From: Spirometra erinaceieuropaei
Taxonomy: Eukaryota; Platyhelminthes; Cestoda; Diphyllobothriidea; Diphyllobothriidae
Length of the DNA: 64,000 bases
Assembly: GCA_902702965.1 (NCBI GenBank)
Contig: CACRXP010001201.1
Location: forward strand, 1-64,000
Direction of reading: 5' to 3'
Shown: in pieces, positions 41,017-55,700 of the stretch
Numbering within the stretch: position 1 is the stretch's first letter
Layout: every line of letters begins with the position of its first letter
Made by a program: the position numbers and the translations under genes
The notes under the pieces: generated by a model
The model's input: only the letters and a program-made list of their open reading frames with translations
What the model was told of the DNA's origin: nothing
The model's database searches: none

Positions 41017-43874
41017 GGTGTGCGCCCATTCCTGATTGATATTATATTATTGAATGCCAGGTCTGTTATAAACAAGATGGCCCAAATCAGAGCCATTGCC
41101 CTGGAAATGACGCCTGATATTATATGTGTAACAGAATCTTGGACACATTCTCTAATTCCTGACTCTGCCCTTCTCATAGATGACTTCGATTTTTACCGCC
41201 AAGACCGCACGACTAGGCGGGGGGTGGTTGTCTTCTTTATCTTAAATCCTACCTAAAGCACTCTGCCTATTACTTGGATGTTTCCTCATTCACGGGAAAC
41301 TTCTGCTTTGCATCTGTTATTCTCTCGCCGCAAAGAAAGGCAATTATTGGCTGTATCTACAATCCCTCAAATTCTTTACCCAGTGATGATTCTCAACTCT
41401 GTGAAATCTTTAAATTAATTTCGGAAGCTGCTTTCGATGTTAAAATAATCACTGGGGATTTTAACCTTCCTGAAATTGACTGGGTTTCCAATAGCTGCCC
41501 ACCCAGATTCCAGTCCTTTCAAGATATTATCAATTTTTCTAATTGGTCCCAACTGGTGCGCTCTCCAACAAGAGATAATCACATTTTAGATCTAATCTTT
41601 ACCAATGACATTGCTCCTCTTTCTGTTGCTTTAAAAAAGGACCTCTTTGACAGTGACCACGTATTAATTCATTGTTGCCTACCGCTTGCCTTTTCAAAAA
41701 AGACAAGCGCCGTTCAGACTTTCATGAACTACGACTGCGTAGATAGCGACGTAATAAATAACTATATGAGATCCTTGGATTGGTATGGCTTCCTCACTTG
41801 TAGCGATGTAACCATTCTTCGTGATGTCATGTCCAATGTTTCCAAGGACATTCTAGAGTTTGTGCCGCGTAGATATCTGAAGCCTAATTCTTCAGATTCC
41901 CTTGTTCCTCATTTTCTTCAGAACAGACTAAAAAATTTGAGGCGACAACTGCGTGAACTATCCACTAGTTCCATAACTGTTCATCTTAGAATCACAGAGA
42001 TATTTGAGATGGCCTCAAGGATGCGCCAAGCGCGCGACAGGCAAAGAGAATCAATTGCTCTCAGTGGTTCGAACCCTGGCAAATCCGTCGCTAGCATCTT
42101 CCGTCATCGGTCCTACTCTAAGCGTGGTCATGAACTTCCACCCATGCTAAATGATAACAAAGTCTTCCTCACCGATGACACTGACAAGGCGGAGTTGTTA
42201 AGTGCTTTCTTTGCAAAACACCTTGCTACCGAGTCCGATCCGGTCCCTATCTTTCGATCACTTTCAGATAGGACACTTAGTACAATTGATGTCTCCTCAG
42301 ATCTCATTAAGAAACACATAAGCCGTTTGAAATACTCCAACTGCTCAGGAACGGACGGGATTTCGAATTCGATTATTAAACAAGCGTCCGACTTTCCCAT
42401 ATTGCTCAGTCATCTATTCTCGGTTTATATTTCAAAAGGATTCTTTCCTGAAACATGGAAAACGTCAATTATCATTCCCGTTTTCAAGTCAGGATCTCGG
42501 TGCGATGTTAATAACTACCGGGGCGTGCACAAAACGCCGTCTCTAGCAAAACTTCTTGAAAGGATTATTTTCAATGAAATTCTTGACTTCTGTCTAGCTA
42601 ATCGGCTTCTGAGCTCTAGTCAGCATGGGTTTTTACCTGAACGATCCTGCGAAACATGCCACTTGGCTTTTCTTAATCTAATCACTTCTCTTCGTAATGA
42701 GCGGCAGTCAGTGGTTGTTATTTACTTTGATCTTAGCAAAGAATTTGACAAGGTGCTCCATAGACGTCTTTTAATAAAATTGGAAGCCCTCGGCATCCGG
42801 CCGAATCTACTCGATATCATTAGGTCCTATCTGTCCAACCGATATCAGAAAGTCATGGTCGGTAATAGCTACTCGACACCTCACTCGATCACGAGTAGCG
42901 TACTTCAAGGCACGGTCCTGGGTCCGCTACTCTTCCTTCTGTACATCAATGATATTTCGACTGAACTCGGAAATTCGCAAACTTTTACTTATGCCGATGA
43001 CCTCAAGTGTGTTTACTCATACTCTAAGGACACCGCAAATGTTTATGTTGAAAAAATTAATGCCGATTTACTACGCTTAAGCAGATGGGGTTCGACATGG
43101 CAGATGGAGTTTTCATCATCCAAGTGCAGTTTCATGTCTTTTGGTCCTACCAAACTTCCTGGCCCCATAATTTTTCAGAATAACCCACTCTCAGAATGCC
43201 TCACCATAAAGGACCTAGGTCTTAGTTATACAAATAAACTTGCTTTATCACCTCATGCAGATAGAATCTCTGCCAAAGCCGCGCAGATATGTGGATTCAT
43301 ATCCCATAATTTTTTCCTTCCGGAAAGAAAGCTAAGATTTTATCAAATGTTTGTTCTTCCAGTCCTCGAATATTGCTGTCCTCTCTTTGGTTTAATGAAC
43401 GCCTGCGACCGTAATAAAATCGAAAATGTTCAGAGGGTTTTCACCCGGAACCTCTTCTCTCAAGCTTCGTCCAGTATTTCTTATACTCAGAGATGTCAGC
43501 TGGCGAACATTAAGTTTTTGTGGGTTAGAAGACTCAAAGCTGGCCTTTGCTTCCTTTTTCGCATCAACTCTAGCTCCCGTCTTCCGCACATTGACACTCT
43601 CACTCCGAGAGATCGGTCTTATGCCACGCGCAACTCCTGCATGGTGATTCCGCCGCCTCTTTGTACTACATCTAAGCGCTCCCTCTTCTTTGCTTCCAAA
43701 TATGCCTTCCTTTGGAATAATCTTCCGCCTGAAATTAGATTATCGCCTAGGTTACTGATATTCAAGTCGAAATTACGCAACCATCTTACACCGGAAAGCA
43801 TAAAGGCACTGTTAACGGTCTCATTCCCGAACACTCAGATTCTTGACATCGAGAAGGGTCCTCCTGGGATTTAG
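41017..43874 (+). pseudogene. CR1-like LINE ORF2 (AP endonuclease plus reverse transcriptase), one frameshift
   Basis: The endonuclease starts LLNARSVINKMAQIRAIALE, then DIICVTESW. In the G run at about 41219-41228 the frame shifts, and 41274-43874 (866 aa) continues with IITGDFNLPEIDW and a full RT: SIIIPVFKSGSRCDVNNYRG, SQHGFLPERSCETCHLAF, VVIYFDLSKEFDKVLHRRLL, SVLQGTVLGPLLFLLYINDI and the catalytic TYADDLKCVYSYS. The C-terminal FASKYAFLWNNLPPEIRLSP motif is present. Apart from the one frameshift the protein is intact, so the insertion is young. FDLSKEFD has Glu where Ala is usual. Confidence 0.92.
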
Positions 43875-44592
43875 TGGTAGATTAAGTGGTAACTCTTAAT
43901 TATATCATTAGAAACCCCTGTTTTTAATTGGTTTCTAAATCCATCGCTATCCTTCCCCCCATAGTGACAATTTTCGCGGTTTTTGATATCATCTCCCGCA
44001 TTCCGACCTCATGCGGTCTGTCGACGCTCAGGGCGGCACCCTCAGTATTCACTGTCTACTAGTAGTTCGGTCGTACCTCCCTTCCTCACTGCTCGGCTGA
44101 GCTCGAAGCGTGCTGTGGCCGATCGCATCTCGGTTCCTCTCGTCTGGCCTCTTTGACGCGGCGTACCAATCCGGCCCAGACGATCTCAATTGTGAATCCC
44201 GTATACAATGCCATTTGCAAGCCAGTCCTGTCTGACCCACATTCGTACCCATCAAGGCGGACATTTATTGATACCCTGACGATGACCGAAAACATTCCGT
44301 TATATACCGCCACCTACAGGCCAGTCCTGCTCGCTTATTACTGTTACTATTTTTAAAGAGGGGTTTTTTCTCCTGTAAAATTAATCCAATCATTTTTAAC
44401 TTTTTCCGAGGAGTTTTTTTTCACCCCTCAATCATCATGTTTCTCAATTGACTTCTGATTCAGAAACTATGAATTTGCATTTTGTAAAGATTCGACCTAC
44501 CTCGTCTAAAACTCACATGCAAATTTATTTTAACTTGCTTTGATGGGACCCCGACGGGTCTTTAATAAAAATTATCTATCTATCTATCTCAT
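43875..44592 (+). repeat. LINE 3' UTR ending in a (TCTA)n tail
   Basis: Follows the ORF2 stop and ends GTCTTTAATAAAAATTATCTATCTATCTATCTC. The short tandem tail is characteristic of CR1-type elements. Confidence 0.75.
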
Positions 44593-44889
44593 TTACTTCA
44601 ACGTGACTTAAAAACAAAAAGGCTTTGCTGACCACTGGGGTTAGGAAACCTTGTTCAATTGTTTCCTCATTCTAATGACTTGGATTTCCGTCTTTCTGTA
44701 GAAGGGATGCACGGTCTAGCTTCGGACTGACTGACGAATGGGGCCGGGATTATGGTTAGGTACAGGAGCTAATTCAGGACTGGGCTTGTACTAGCAATAG
44801 CATGGCTGGTGCTGGGGTTGGAAGCAGATCCACCCGGATCTAACCGTAACCACCTGCTCTTAATCATAATCTTAGTAGCAACATGACAA

Positions 44890-47378
44890 CATGTCGTCCC
44901 AAAAGTATAACTTTTTCCGCGATTTCCGATCAACTCGCTCAGCCGAATTATTAACACACCTTAAATCCTACGAGTGGACTGAGTTCTTCCTTAGTTCGGA
45001 TGTAAATGTTTGCACTGCAAAACTGTACGAAATTTTGGGTCCGCTTATTTCTCGTTTTGTCCCCCGTAAGAAAATTATTAATGTTGGGGATGAGATTTTC
45101 CTACCTTTACCCTTTCGTCGCAGATTGCGCAGGCTTTATCGTCGTTTCCATATGCAGAACGATGTTTCTGTTCTGCCCTTGATTTGTGACATTTTTGATC
45201 GAGCTAAGAGATTGTCTGAAGAAAAACAGCTAGCCGAAGAGGTCCACTTTACTGAAAACCATTCGTTAAGTGTCTCGAAACTTTTCTCTAGAAAAATACG
45301 AACTCAGAGAAAGACGCAGTATCCCATCCTTCGAGACGATCTCGGAAATCCCATAGTTGACGCCCAGTTAACCGCGGATAGCTTCAATGATTTCCTGTCC
45401 AAAACGTTCATTGAAGACTCGACCACTCCGCTTCCGACCATCCAGTTATTGACCGGGGCAGTTCTAGAAACTATAAGTTTCACTCTGTGGGATGTGACTG
45501 TTGAGATTCGGCGTTTTCGTCAATCTTATAGTCCAGGCCCTGATGGTGTCCCAGTAAGCATTTTAAAAGCCGATGCAAACACGATCTTCCCATCCCTCTT
45601 ATGCAAGATATTTAATCTTGCTCTTGAAAGTGAAACTTATCCTACCTTGTGGAAGGAATCACACATTTTGCCCATTTCTAAGCACGAAAAATCTACATCA
45701 TTTGATGACTTTCGGCCAATAAACACACTCCCTGCAGTTTCGAAGATCTTAGAGACATTGATCAAGGATAAGATGATCTGTCACTTAACAGCGAACAACT
45801 TACTGAGTGTTGCTCAGCATGGATTCCTCAAAGCTCAATCTTGTGACACCTGTCAACTCTCTTTCTTTGACTATGTTCTCCAATCTAGGGACCATGGTTT
45901 TGCACTTTACACAGTATATTTCGATTTCACTAAGGCTTTTGACCGTGTTGACCATGCTCTTCTCCTCTTGAAATTGTCCTCTTTCGGAATAGGGGGCAAA
46001 CTTTTGAATTTTATATCCTCTTATTTGGGCACTCGCACACAACGAGTTAAGATTTCCAATACCATCTCCAACCCCACACGTGTGAGGAGTGGAGTCATTC
46101 AGGGAAGTGTACTCGGCCCGCTCTTATTTTGCCTTTTCGTTAATGATGTACCCGATTTATTTCAGAATGGTAAGCCTTTCATGTATGCCGATGATCTTAA
46201 AGTTACATATCGATATAAGCCGGCAGATCATGACATCGTGCTTGAGCTCCTAAAGAGAGATCTACAGGCTTTCGCCCAGTGGTGCCGCACATGGTGCCTT
46301 TTTCTTTCTTGGCACAAATGCTCAGTCATGGTGGTTGGCGACGACCGCCAACCTCAACTAAGTATTGAAGGTCACGCAATAAATGTGCCAGGGGTAATAA
46401 AGGATTTGGGCGTATCATACTCCAAGAGTCTCAATCTCTCGGAGCACTGTGCCTTGATAGTCTCCAAAGCACGTAGAACGACCGGGTTTACCCTCCGAAA
46501 TTTTAAAACTAGGGACATCAGAATGCGCCTTTTCAACATGTACGTTAGACCTGGTCTGGAATACTGTTCATTTTCATTTAGCCTCATGCGTGCTACTGAG
46601 CGGAAGAAAATAGAATCCGTTCAACACTTTTTACCAAGAGAATTTTAACCCCGGAACACCGACATTTGTCTTACCAAGAACGTTGCCGGCCTACAGGCCT
46701 CGATCCTTTATGGTTCCGTAGATTACAAAAGGGACTATTTTTGCTATTTAAACTCTTATATAATCACACATTTAACCCGCTCACCTCTTTAAGACATCAT
46801 ATCCACCCAAGACTTAACAGTCACCGTGAGGTCTTCTTATTTCTGACTCTGGCACGTACTGTTAAATATCGTCGGTTCTTTTCTGTAAATGCAATTGCTA
46901 TTTGGAATAAACTACCCATGAGTGTGAAAACTCTGCAAAATTTTCCTTTGTTTAAGAGAACTATTACTCGATTTTTGCATTCAGAAAAGCTCCCACAAAT
47001 TTTGGGTGCTGAATCTACTGATCGACTGTACCGTAGCGATGGCGTTTGTGGTCTCTGAACACTATGGCCGGTCTCACCAGCTGTTCTTCGACGCCTCTAC
47101 TTTGACAATCCCCAACTTCATGAAAGGAATTTGACGTCCGATAATCTCCGATACCGTGCACCCTCCCCCCTTCTTGACGGTCGATATTCTACCACCGCCG
47201 ACAGTTTTTTTCTCCTGAGCCCTCCAAACCACTAAAACCACCATCAACTATATTTTTATGCCTTAAGCTCAGGAGTTTTTTTTTTCACTGCCGGTCGGAT
47301 TTGTGTTTAATCGCTTCCCTTGACAATGCCTGTAAACTGGCATTAAATTAAAATTTATTTATTTATTTATTTATTTAT
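44890..47378 (+). mobile_element. Second CR1-like LINE, 5'-truncated
   Basis: Frame 44891-46648 encodes the linker and RT: HILPISKHEKSTSFDDFRPI, AQHGFLKAQSCDTCQLSFFD, YTVYFDFTKAFDRVDHALLL, GVIQGSVLGPLLFCLFVNDV and the catalytic MYADDLKVTYRYK. One base is missing in a T run at about 46626; the C-terminus resumes at 46666-47058 (FFSVNAIAIWNKLPMSVKTL). The endonuclease is absent. The 3' UTR ends in (TTTA)n at 47352-47378. It is a different subfamily from the upstream LINE. Confidence 0.92.
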
Positions 47379-49482
47379 AAAGCAACAGTCGAAACCGCAT
47401 TCACCGCCTCGGCCTTATTAAAACACATATGCTTTCCCGCAAAATGCTAGAAATCACAATTATTAATGAAAAGGCACATATAGAAGGAACAACGTAAGTG
47501 TTTGCTAGTGTGCATGCGAATATGCGTCTGCCACTGATTTCTTCCATAAATTGGCATGCTTTGTATTAATCAGTGCCAGGCCTTACCAAATCATACTCAT
47601 TGAGGGATTGTGCCAACAGTCTGGACCAAATTTCCTACAAAGCGAATCCTACCAGCACCTGTCTTTGTAAGTAGCTACAGCTAAAGGAAAAACCAGTGCT
47701 TTTCCGCGTGAGAGATTTGGCTGATGATGTGACTACCTAGTCCAGTCGCCTGTTTCCCTTTCAAACACCCATCCGTCCCCAAAAGATACCTTTTACCACT
47801 GAACTCCGCGGCAAATGAATGCAGAAGTCATGAGTGAATACATGAAGGCATTCGCTGAAGCATACGTTTTAGATAAATTTCCCACCAGGAGCGGATTCTA
47901 TTTTACCTCGAATTCACAACCTTTTCCTAGTCGCACCTAATTAACATCCTCTGTCATTACAGAAATTCTCAGGAGAATGACTGTAAATGTTCAGCAGAAA
48001 CTACCGACGCCAGGACGTTAGCTAAACGGCAACGCATAAACTGTCATTGGTTTTCGTGGGTCAGTCGAAGGGTTAATCAAAAATATCTACCAAACTTTGT
48101 CCTTCGGAATTTCAAAAAGAAGCTAAAACATTCAGTGCATCGCAGTCATTAATAGGAGGACAGAGCCATCTGACATGTCCAGGAAAGTATGTTCAAGAGT
48201 TCGCCTAGATTCCTCGGAACAACGACCTAGTTGATGTATCTTTAAGTGCTGTTGGTTCCAAAGCAAACGATTTGAAGATTGATAGCACACTACCTAAAAC
48301 TCGCTTTGATGACACTGTGGGGAAATGGTCCCCATCCTTCAAGCTGACGCGGTTATTCGTCACATCAAAGATTACTCAAATATAATTCTTGGCTCGAAGG
48401 CCTGAGATCGCGCCTAGATTAAAACTATCGCAGCACCTTTCACTTGAGGTTGTGTCTGAAATCCTAAGCAAGTTTGGCTCGCACGTAGCTTAAAGGTTTT
48501 CTAAGGAACCAAATCCAACTTAAACCTCACCATGATTGTATTCCCAACAATCCCGTTAGACCGTTCAACTCGCTTTATGCAAGTGTGTAATTTGAAACAG
48601 AAAAAGTGGTAACGCAACGGGACCAATATACCTTGGCTTAAAATAGCTTTCAAAAATGTCCCGCATAAAGAATTATAGCTAAAACTGAAATTTGGAAACT
48701 CTCCTGCATTATTACTTGGTTCAATTTTCTAGGAAGTCAAAAGTGAAAAACCGTACTTAACTATAGTCAGCCATATAAAGACAGCAGCAGAGCAGACCTG
48801 ATGCCGTCCATTCGGATTCAAAAATCAAAATTACGGAAGATCGCATTTTGCAATTCGAGAACCTCTGATGTGGACTCAAGACCTTTAGTCGTTGAACACT
48901 TAAGTCAAGCCGGAGTAAAGGTCCCTGGCTAGCGTTTGTGGCCAGGAATTCTCCAAAACATAGGAAAAGGCATTCAATGCTTTGACGTTGTCGATCGCTA
49001 ACAAGTTTTCGCAATTAGTCCTGCCACCGTCTTTTCGACGTTTTCTAATGGGGTCGAAACACACCAGGAGACGGTCGAGGTAAAGGAGTCATTAGTCTTT
49101 TCAACGGGAGGGTGTGTGACAGTTAACAGTTGCTTTCCTAACTCGAAGATGACATAAACGCAATGTGCCATTTTCTCCAAATCTCGCATGGCAAAACGTT
49201 TACGTGCATTTATCGTGTTAGCGACTCTGGTGCTCCCTCAACCGTCAGAGAGGCTCTAACTCTCCTCTGGCAGCGTATTGAATCTGTTGATATGGACTAA
49301 CGTCAGGAAATTCAATTCATGAGTGGTGCTCACTTTCCGAGCCGGGGCGCGGATAGATCAAAACCCTAGTCTCGTGCTATACAGCTCTTTTAGATTAGAA
49401 CAAATAACGAGTAGAAGAAAGCTTTTTTTCATAATTTGAGGTAAAACTTTGCATGATTAGTGAATGTGTCAAGGTATAGAGG
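47379..49482. other. Intergenic sequence 3' of RSPH4/6
   Basis: AT-rich, without an exon or repeat that I can support. The right end should contain the RSPH4/6 3' UTR on the minus strand. Confidence 0.5.
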
Positions 49483-49738
49483 TTAGGCGTCCTCATCAGC
49501 CCAGTCGTCGCCCTCATCGTTTCCCTCATCACTGTTTGAACCGGAGTCTTCTTTCGAGCCGCCTCCCAACTCCGCATGAGCGGCCTTCCAGGCCTCTTCT
49601 TCGTCTGCTGTAGGATCCTCCATTTCCGTCGTTTCAGGTCCAGAGGGAAACTCCTCCATCACGTCTGGGTGAAGTGCGGGCTCGAAGTTTGAAATAATGT
49701 ACTTCTGTCCCCAGCCAATGTAGAAATTCAAAAAGCTC
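49483..49738 (-). CDS. RSPH4A: RSPH4/6 exon c (terminal)
   Basis: The acceptor is ccgtttttacag; stop TAA at 49483-49485. [39 protein letters not shown] and an acidic Asp/Glu/Ser tail ending DDWADEDA. Confidence 0.96.
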
Positions 49739-52700
49739 CTGTAAAAACGGAACAGAAGTGTAAGCAAGCAGTTTTGTGATAGAGCATCATGGAAGAGGAC
49801 AATTCAGAACGACGTAAGGGATAGGGCAGGAGTTTTTCTGGTTTTTGCAAGTGCCAGGTAAGTTAGCTAGCCTCTGTGAAGAAAAGTAGAATCTTACAAT
49901 TCGACTACGACCAATTATAAAGTGGGCCACTGGACGCGGGTTGCCCACAACCAATACACATATGTTGTTGGATGAGAGGCCAAACTGGTAGTTCTAAATT
50001 ATCACGACCAGAAAGGCTACATACGAATTTTGACGCAACCTCCACTTCAGATAGGCCAAGCGGTAGACAAAACAAGCCATTTCTGTCGCGTTAAGCTCTG
50101 TACTTTCTTTTATTTGGTTTATTGTTTACAACACTGCCTCTTTCATAAACGCATAATTTAGGGAAAAACAGTCAGATAATTTTAAGCTTAGGAAGTTTGC
50201 TGGCTGAAGCGACCTACACGGCGCTCAACGGTGACTAAAGGGTTTACATCAGGCGAGCTTGGCGGCTCAATGTCAGGAGTAACGTGATATTGATCCTTCT
50301 CATGCAGCCCGCAAAACCCAGGAGTACCCGGTCAGCAATTTTCACGATTGCCGATACAAGCGAAGATGCGAGTTCCAGGAACTAGTTGATCAGGAGAAGA
50401 AGAAGAAGAAGAAGCGATCGTTGGAACAAGGGGTTTATTCGCCTAACGCTTCGGATTCTCACTTGAACCCATCATCAGATACAGTGGCCGAGCAATCCCT
50501 ACACCAGCATCCACCACCGGTGATGAGATGACAGCAATTAACAACTTGCATTTCGGCCACTAAGCAATTAGCGCACCAGCGGGTAACAATCCTTGATGAA
50601 GGGGAGCACGGTTAATTGCTATAGGTATGCGGTAGCATAGCGACTGCATCCTATAAATAATGCAACTTCCCGTGCACAAGTCACCCTTTTCTGCCACTGT
50701 CTCTGATGATGGGTTTAAGCAAGAATCCGAAACGCTAGGCGAATAAACCCCTTTTTCCAGCGATCGCTTCTTCTTCTTATCAATTTTCACGATAATGGTA
50801 AACCTGACAGCTGACAGCTGTGTATAGTCATGTCAAAAGATGCATCCATGCTGTAATTGAGGCGAAAGACGGTTTTACTGAAAAATCACTTATGTTGTAT
50901 ATGCGGGAATATGTGTACTGAATTTAATGAATGTTTGTCGGCATCTCTACGGAATATTTCTGTTTTTTCTCAAAGAGCCGACGTACCCCATATTGCGGAA
51001 TTAATGCAGAGACTGGAATGGGCTGCTAAGAAACATGACGTGAGTGTCCGAAGAAGCGTCTATCGGAAGAAAACCTGGTCTGGACAATACACGAACTTCG
51101 CCAGTTTCGTACCCCTCCAACAAAAACGAAATCTAGTCCGATGTTTGGCACAAAGGGCTAGAAAAATTTGCTCAACAGATAGCATCGAGGAGAGCTCAGA
51201 AAAATCCAGGACTTCCTTCGCGAACACGGATATCCTGAAAGGTTTATTGAAAAGAATATTGCTGAACGACCGATCAAACCCGCCACACCGACCGCCGAAA
51301 AGAAGACTTTGTTCCTCAAGGTCCCTTTCCAAGGGGACGCCGCGAGTGAACTCCTAAGGAGACGCCTTGATCAAGCTGTCTCGCGAACCTTCCCGGCAGC
51401 AAGGGTTCAAATAGCGTTCTCCACTAACCCGATTTTACGTGGAGAAGGGAAGGATAAGTTGCCACCGCAGACCACATCAATGTGCATATATTCCTTCACT
51501 TGCTCCTGTGGAGCAGGTTATATTGGTCGCACGAGTAGGCGCTTATCCAAGAGAATACGCGAACACCTTCCCGCATGGCTGGCAAAAGGTGAAACTAGGA
51601 GAATAGACAGCGCCATTCTCGCGCATGTTGTCGAGTCCGGACATCGTGTGGACCCCAACGAAGCTTTTCGTGTAATTTATAAGGTCCCATCGAACTACCC
51701 TAAGCTACTAGGCCAGCGCCTGTTAGCGACAGCGGAAGCAGCCGCCATTAGGCTACGAAAGCCAATCTTATGCGCGCAGAAGAACCAAGTTCAGGCTCCG
51801 CGCCTACAGTGGTCGAAGGTCGACTAACGCTGCTACACTTCGCGCCCTTCCGCTCTCACCCCGCCCCTGATAATGACTGCTATTACCCACCCCACCCTCC
51901 CCACCCCCCACATTCCCACACCCCGCCCGTGTTTTAAGTAGAACTTTTATCGATTTTCTTATCGCTGACGTGTTTTTCTTCTACCCCGTTCTCATATAAC
52001 TGTACTGGCCCGACGAGAATTTATCGAAAGCTACGTATGTTCGCCACCTCGTCTTCTGATTACTGCTATGGGAATTTTCGCAACTCTAAGAAACATGAAT
52101 TTATGAGACAGGACAGACCAGAAAGGACGTGTCTGGGTAACTGGACCTCCCAGTCAGTAAAACATCAACCCTAAACTCTTTGCAGAAAATCTTGACCAAA
52201 ACCCCACCACCGCACGTCTGACAACCAGAGTAGGTGACAATTAGTCTGTTGTCACCTTTTGACCAAAGTGTTGAGAGAGCTTGCCTTGGAAGCCGATTAT
52301 TTTAAGCAATAGCAATCGGCTTCCTTGTCGTGCTGCACGTCATATAATAGTCGTTTTTGCTCCCTTACATCGATTTTCTTGACAGTGAGGACGTAAATCT
52401 TATCTGCTGGGGCAGCCGCGCGCAATGCCTCGTCTTACAGTGCCCAGTCAATGACAAGAAGTTATTGGGTAGATCGGATCTGAGCAACTGATGCATCCCC
52501 AGCAGTTTGTGCAGGATGGCGTCAAGCGAGCCTCTTATAGCCTATAAACCAAGTCCAAAATGAAAGAAGAATTCGACAAATACTCACTGTTCAAATCCAA
52601 TAGCATAAGCGCCTGGCCAGAGGTTGGAGGAGAGCACAGCCATGGCAAATTGCGGAAGACGAGAGGAGGTCAGTTTGGCAGACCATGGAGGTATTCCGCT

Positions 52701-55700
52701 GGGATCCTGGTCTTCTGCAATTGGCGTCAGTAATGGGGGTCCGGTCTCGGGCTCAGGGAGGTCAATTTCTTCAGCCTTCGAGCTAGCCTCAGAGTCCTCG
52801 CTATCGCTCTCATCCTTCTGGATCACGTTAATCCTACAATTGTAAAATAAGTCTATGCAGTGGAAGCAGATTAACAGATACTGAGTTTACCCAAAAGCCC
52901 ACAAAGTTGTGCCCCTTTTATGGTTTTGTGGACACTTGTATCCCAAAAACTCTGACTGTAACTGACATCAATGGTTTCTAAAAAACCACTTGGGTTAAAC
53001 CAAGGCGATTCGAAGTGCATGGAAAAACCGTATAACGCTCCATAAATGGTCGTTAAAAAAGAAACTCAAACAGTACCTGTACGTTGTCTGCACGACTCAC
53101 CTAACAAATCTGCTTTCTGAAAATCGAAAGACGACGTGTCACCTGGCACTGAAATATATGCTATTCCATGGCTTTTAGACGGACATAAATATTCTGACAG
53201 AGTGCGCGATGCGTCGATCGCTCCTCGCATTCAACCTGTTTTTTTCACAATATTTCTAGAGAAATGTGTTCATCACCCACCGCATTCAAGCCGTTTTCGT
53301 AGAATACTTCCAGTGTTGCCGAGTCAACACATCGTCTGCTGTCATAAACGATGACGGACGCTTTGGCTCTGCCTAGTGACCCTACCGCAGTAACCACCTC
53401 GACAGGAGGGCTAAACCAGACAAGGGGATCTTGTACATGGGTGTGTGTGTTTATTGTGGGTCCCAGGTTCATCCTTAAAGTCCCCATTGCGACCGTACCT
53501 TCTGATCAGGTATCTGAACCTCCAAGCCGATTCTGACCAGAAAGCCACTGCAAATGCACATCATGCATCGGCCTAGTCAACAAACCATTGCCAGGAACAT
53601 AAAAACACAGACCCGTCGCCATCGCCTCAACTGCTCGCACGGCCGACGCACATTCAGACAACGCATGGGCTGATTTGTCCACATGCTCCTCCATGCCAGT
53701 ATGCGATAAAACACCCTAGGCCCAACCTTGCCGCCACATATCTCCCAAAAATCCGTACGTTATATTATCTCACAGGCGCGGAATAGGCACCTCACAAGTA
53801 AGTGGGAGTCATGTCCTTCGTACTCCTTCACGTATGACTTCGATGGCACTCTGCCGCATTTGAGACCTGAGACAAACACATCCTTTTCGTGTACTATATA
53901 AGGGCCAGGTAGGGAGCGTAGTGGTGTCCAGTTGTGGATCCACGTGACGGTGGTAATAGGTCGTCCACTTGCTTGCAGGTGCAGAATAAGTCTACCGCCT
54001 ATCAACTAACACCAAATTCTTAGCCGTTGTTCCTAGATGCCAGGCTCCGCCTAGCGACCGCATCCCGGCAACCGCCACGACCGGCGAGCTAAATAAGGTG
54101 AGCGTAACCGTGTGTGCATCTCTACATACGGTAACTCGGCTCGGCTCCCATCATCGCTGGCCGGACGGACCACCGCCACGGCTTCTCCGAGATGTGCCCC
54201 CGTCTGCAACCCCGCAGGAGGCCACAAGCGCTCAGAAAGCTACTGACCAGTTAGCCGGAAGACCGGTCCCTTACTTCTCTTTCGCACCTATTCTCTGCCC
54301 GTCTCCTCTGCCTCTCACCCCCTCTACTCTTCTACCCCACGGTCGAAAGTTTCACGGATCACTGCATCGCCACCTCCAAGATGAAGCTTCATCTGCAACC
54401 CTGAAATAGGCCACAAGGTAGGTAACCCCCCAGGTAAGCCAAACGTGGCTTTGTTGTCTTTGCTTTCTGCTTGTTCTTGCTCGTTTGTCCTTGTCCGTTT
54501 GCTTGCGTTTGTCCCTGTTGTAGGCTTATCACCCCTCTATTGAATTTGCCTACTCACCATGTATATGTCAGCCGCCAGAGGGACGGGAAACTCTGCTTTT
54601 CGTCTCTCTGCTCTTCCATCAGCCCCCTCCACAACACTCAAAATTCCGACGGCGAGAGTGACAGCGATCACGTAGGCGACCCAGGCTGACTCGGATCGTT
54701 CTACCATTAAACAAATTCGTGACCCATAGTGGAGTCTGGCAGCCGTCTGGGATGGCTAAGCCGCCCTATTTAGGGCCGCGAAGGGAACGGGAATAGAAGG
54801 GGTGTCCAAAACAAACGGAGGACAGCGCTAGGGGCTCGGGAACTGGCGCCCTACAAGGTGGACATCACTGCACTCCGTGGGACCCGGTTCTCTGAACAAG
54901 GCCAACTGGAGAAGGTGGGTGCCGGTTACACCTTCTTCTGGGGCGGTCGTCCCAGGGACAGGGCGACGGGACGCAGGCGTTGCCTTTGCCGTCCGGAACG
55001 ACATCGTGGGACGACTGCTCGGTCTGCCGCAGGGCATCAACGATCGTCTGATGAGCCTCCGTCTGCCTCTCCATGCAGGCAAACTCGCCGCCATCGTCAG
55101 TGTCTACGCTCACGCGATGGCCAGCCCTGACGAGGCGAGGAACAAATCTTACGAGGACCAGCACGCCCTCCTTGTGACAGCCCCGAAGGCGGGTAATCTG
55201 AGTGTCGTTGGTGACTTCCGCGTCCGCGTCAGCACAGACCATGCTAATAGAAGCAAAGAGACAAGTCCCGGGAAGCAGTCGTGATGAAGGAGACACGATC
55301 GATGGGACAAGAGCTTTAATCGCCTGACGTTTCGGATTCCTGCCCGAACCCATCATCGGAGACAAAAGCAGATACGGGTGACTCATGCACAGGGGGCTGC
55401 AGTATTCATATGATGCAGTCGCCATGCTACCTCATACCTATAAATATTCACGGCTTCCCCCTCCCACTTCACCGGGGATTGTTGCACTTGGTGTGCTGAC
55501 TGTTTGATGGCCAACATTCGCGTCGTTGATTGCTGCAATTTCATCACGTGCGTTGGACGTTGGTGTGATGATTGCTCGACCGTATGATTCACCGGCCCTG
55601 GCGTTGGGAGAAGTGTTCACCTGTGCGCTCCCCGCGTGGCCAATTACTCCGCTTAGGCGAAGTCTCAGCACCTAATGTGGAAGGAGATGGTCATTGCACT

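Noticed and set aside
46372..46587. Minus-strand ORF, with a look-alike at 33836-34057, as a conserved gene
   Set aside because: The similarity arises because both are antisense to the same LINE reverse transcriptase segment.
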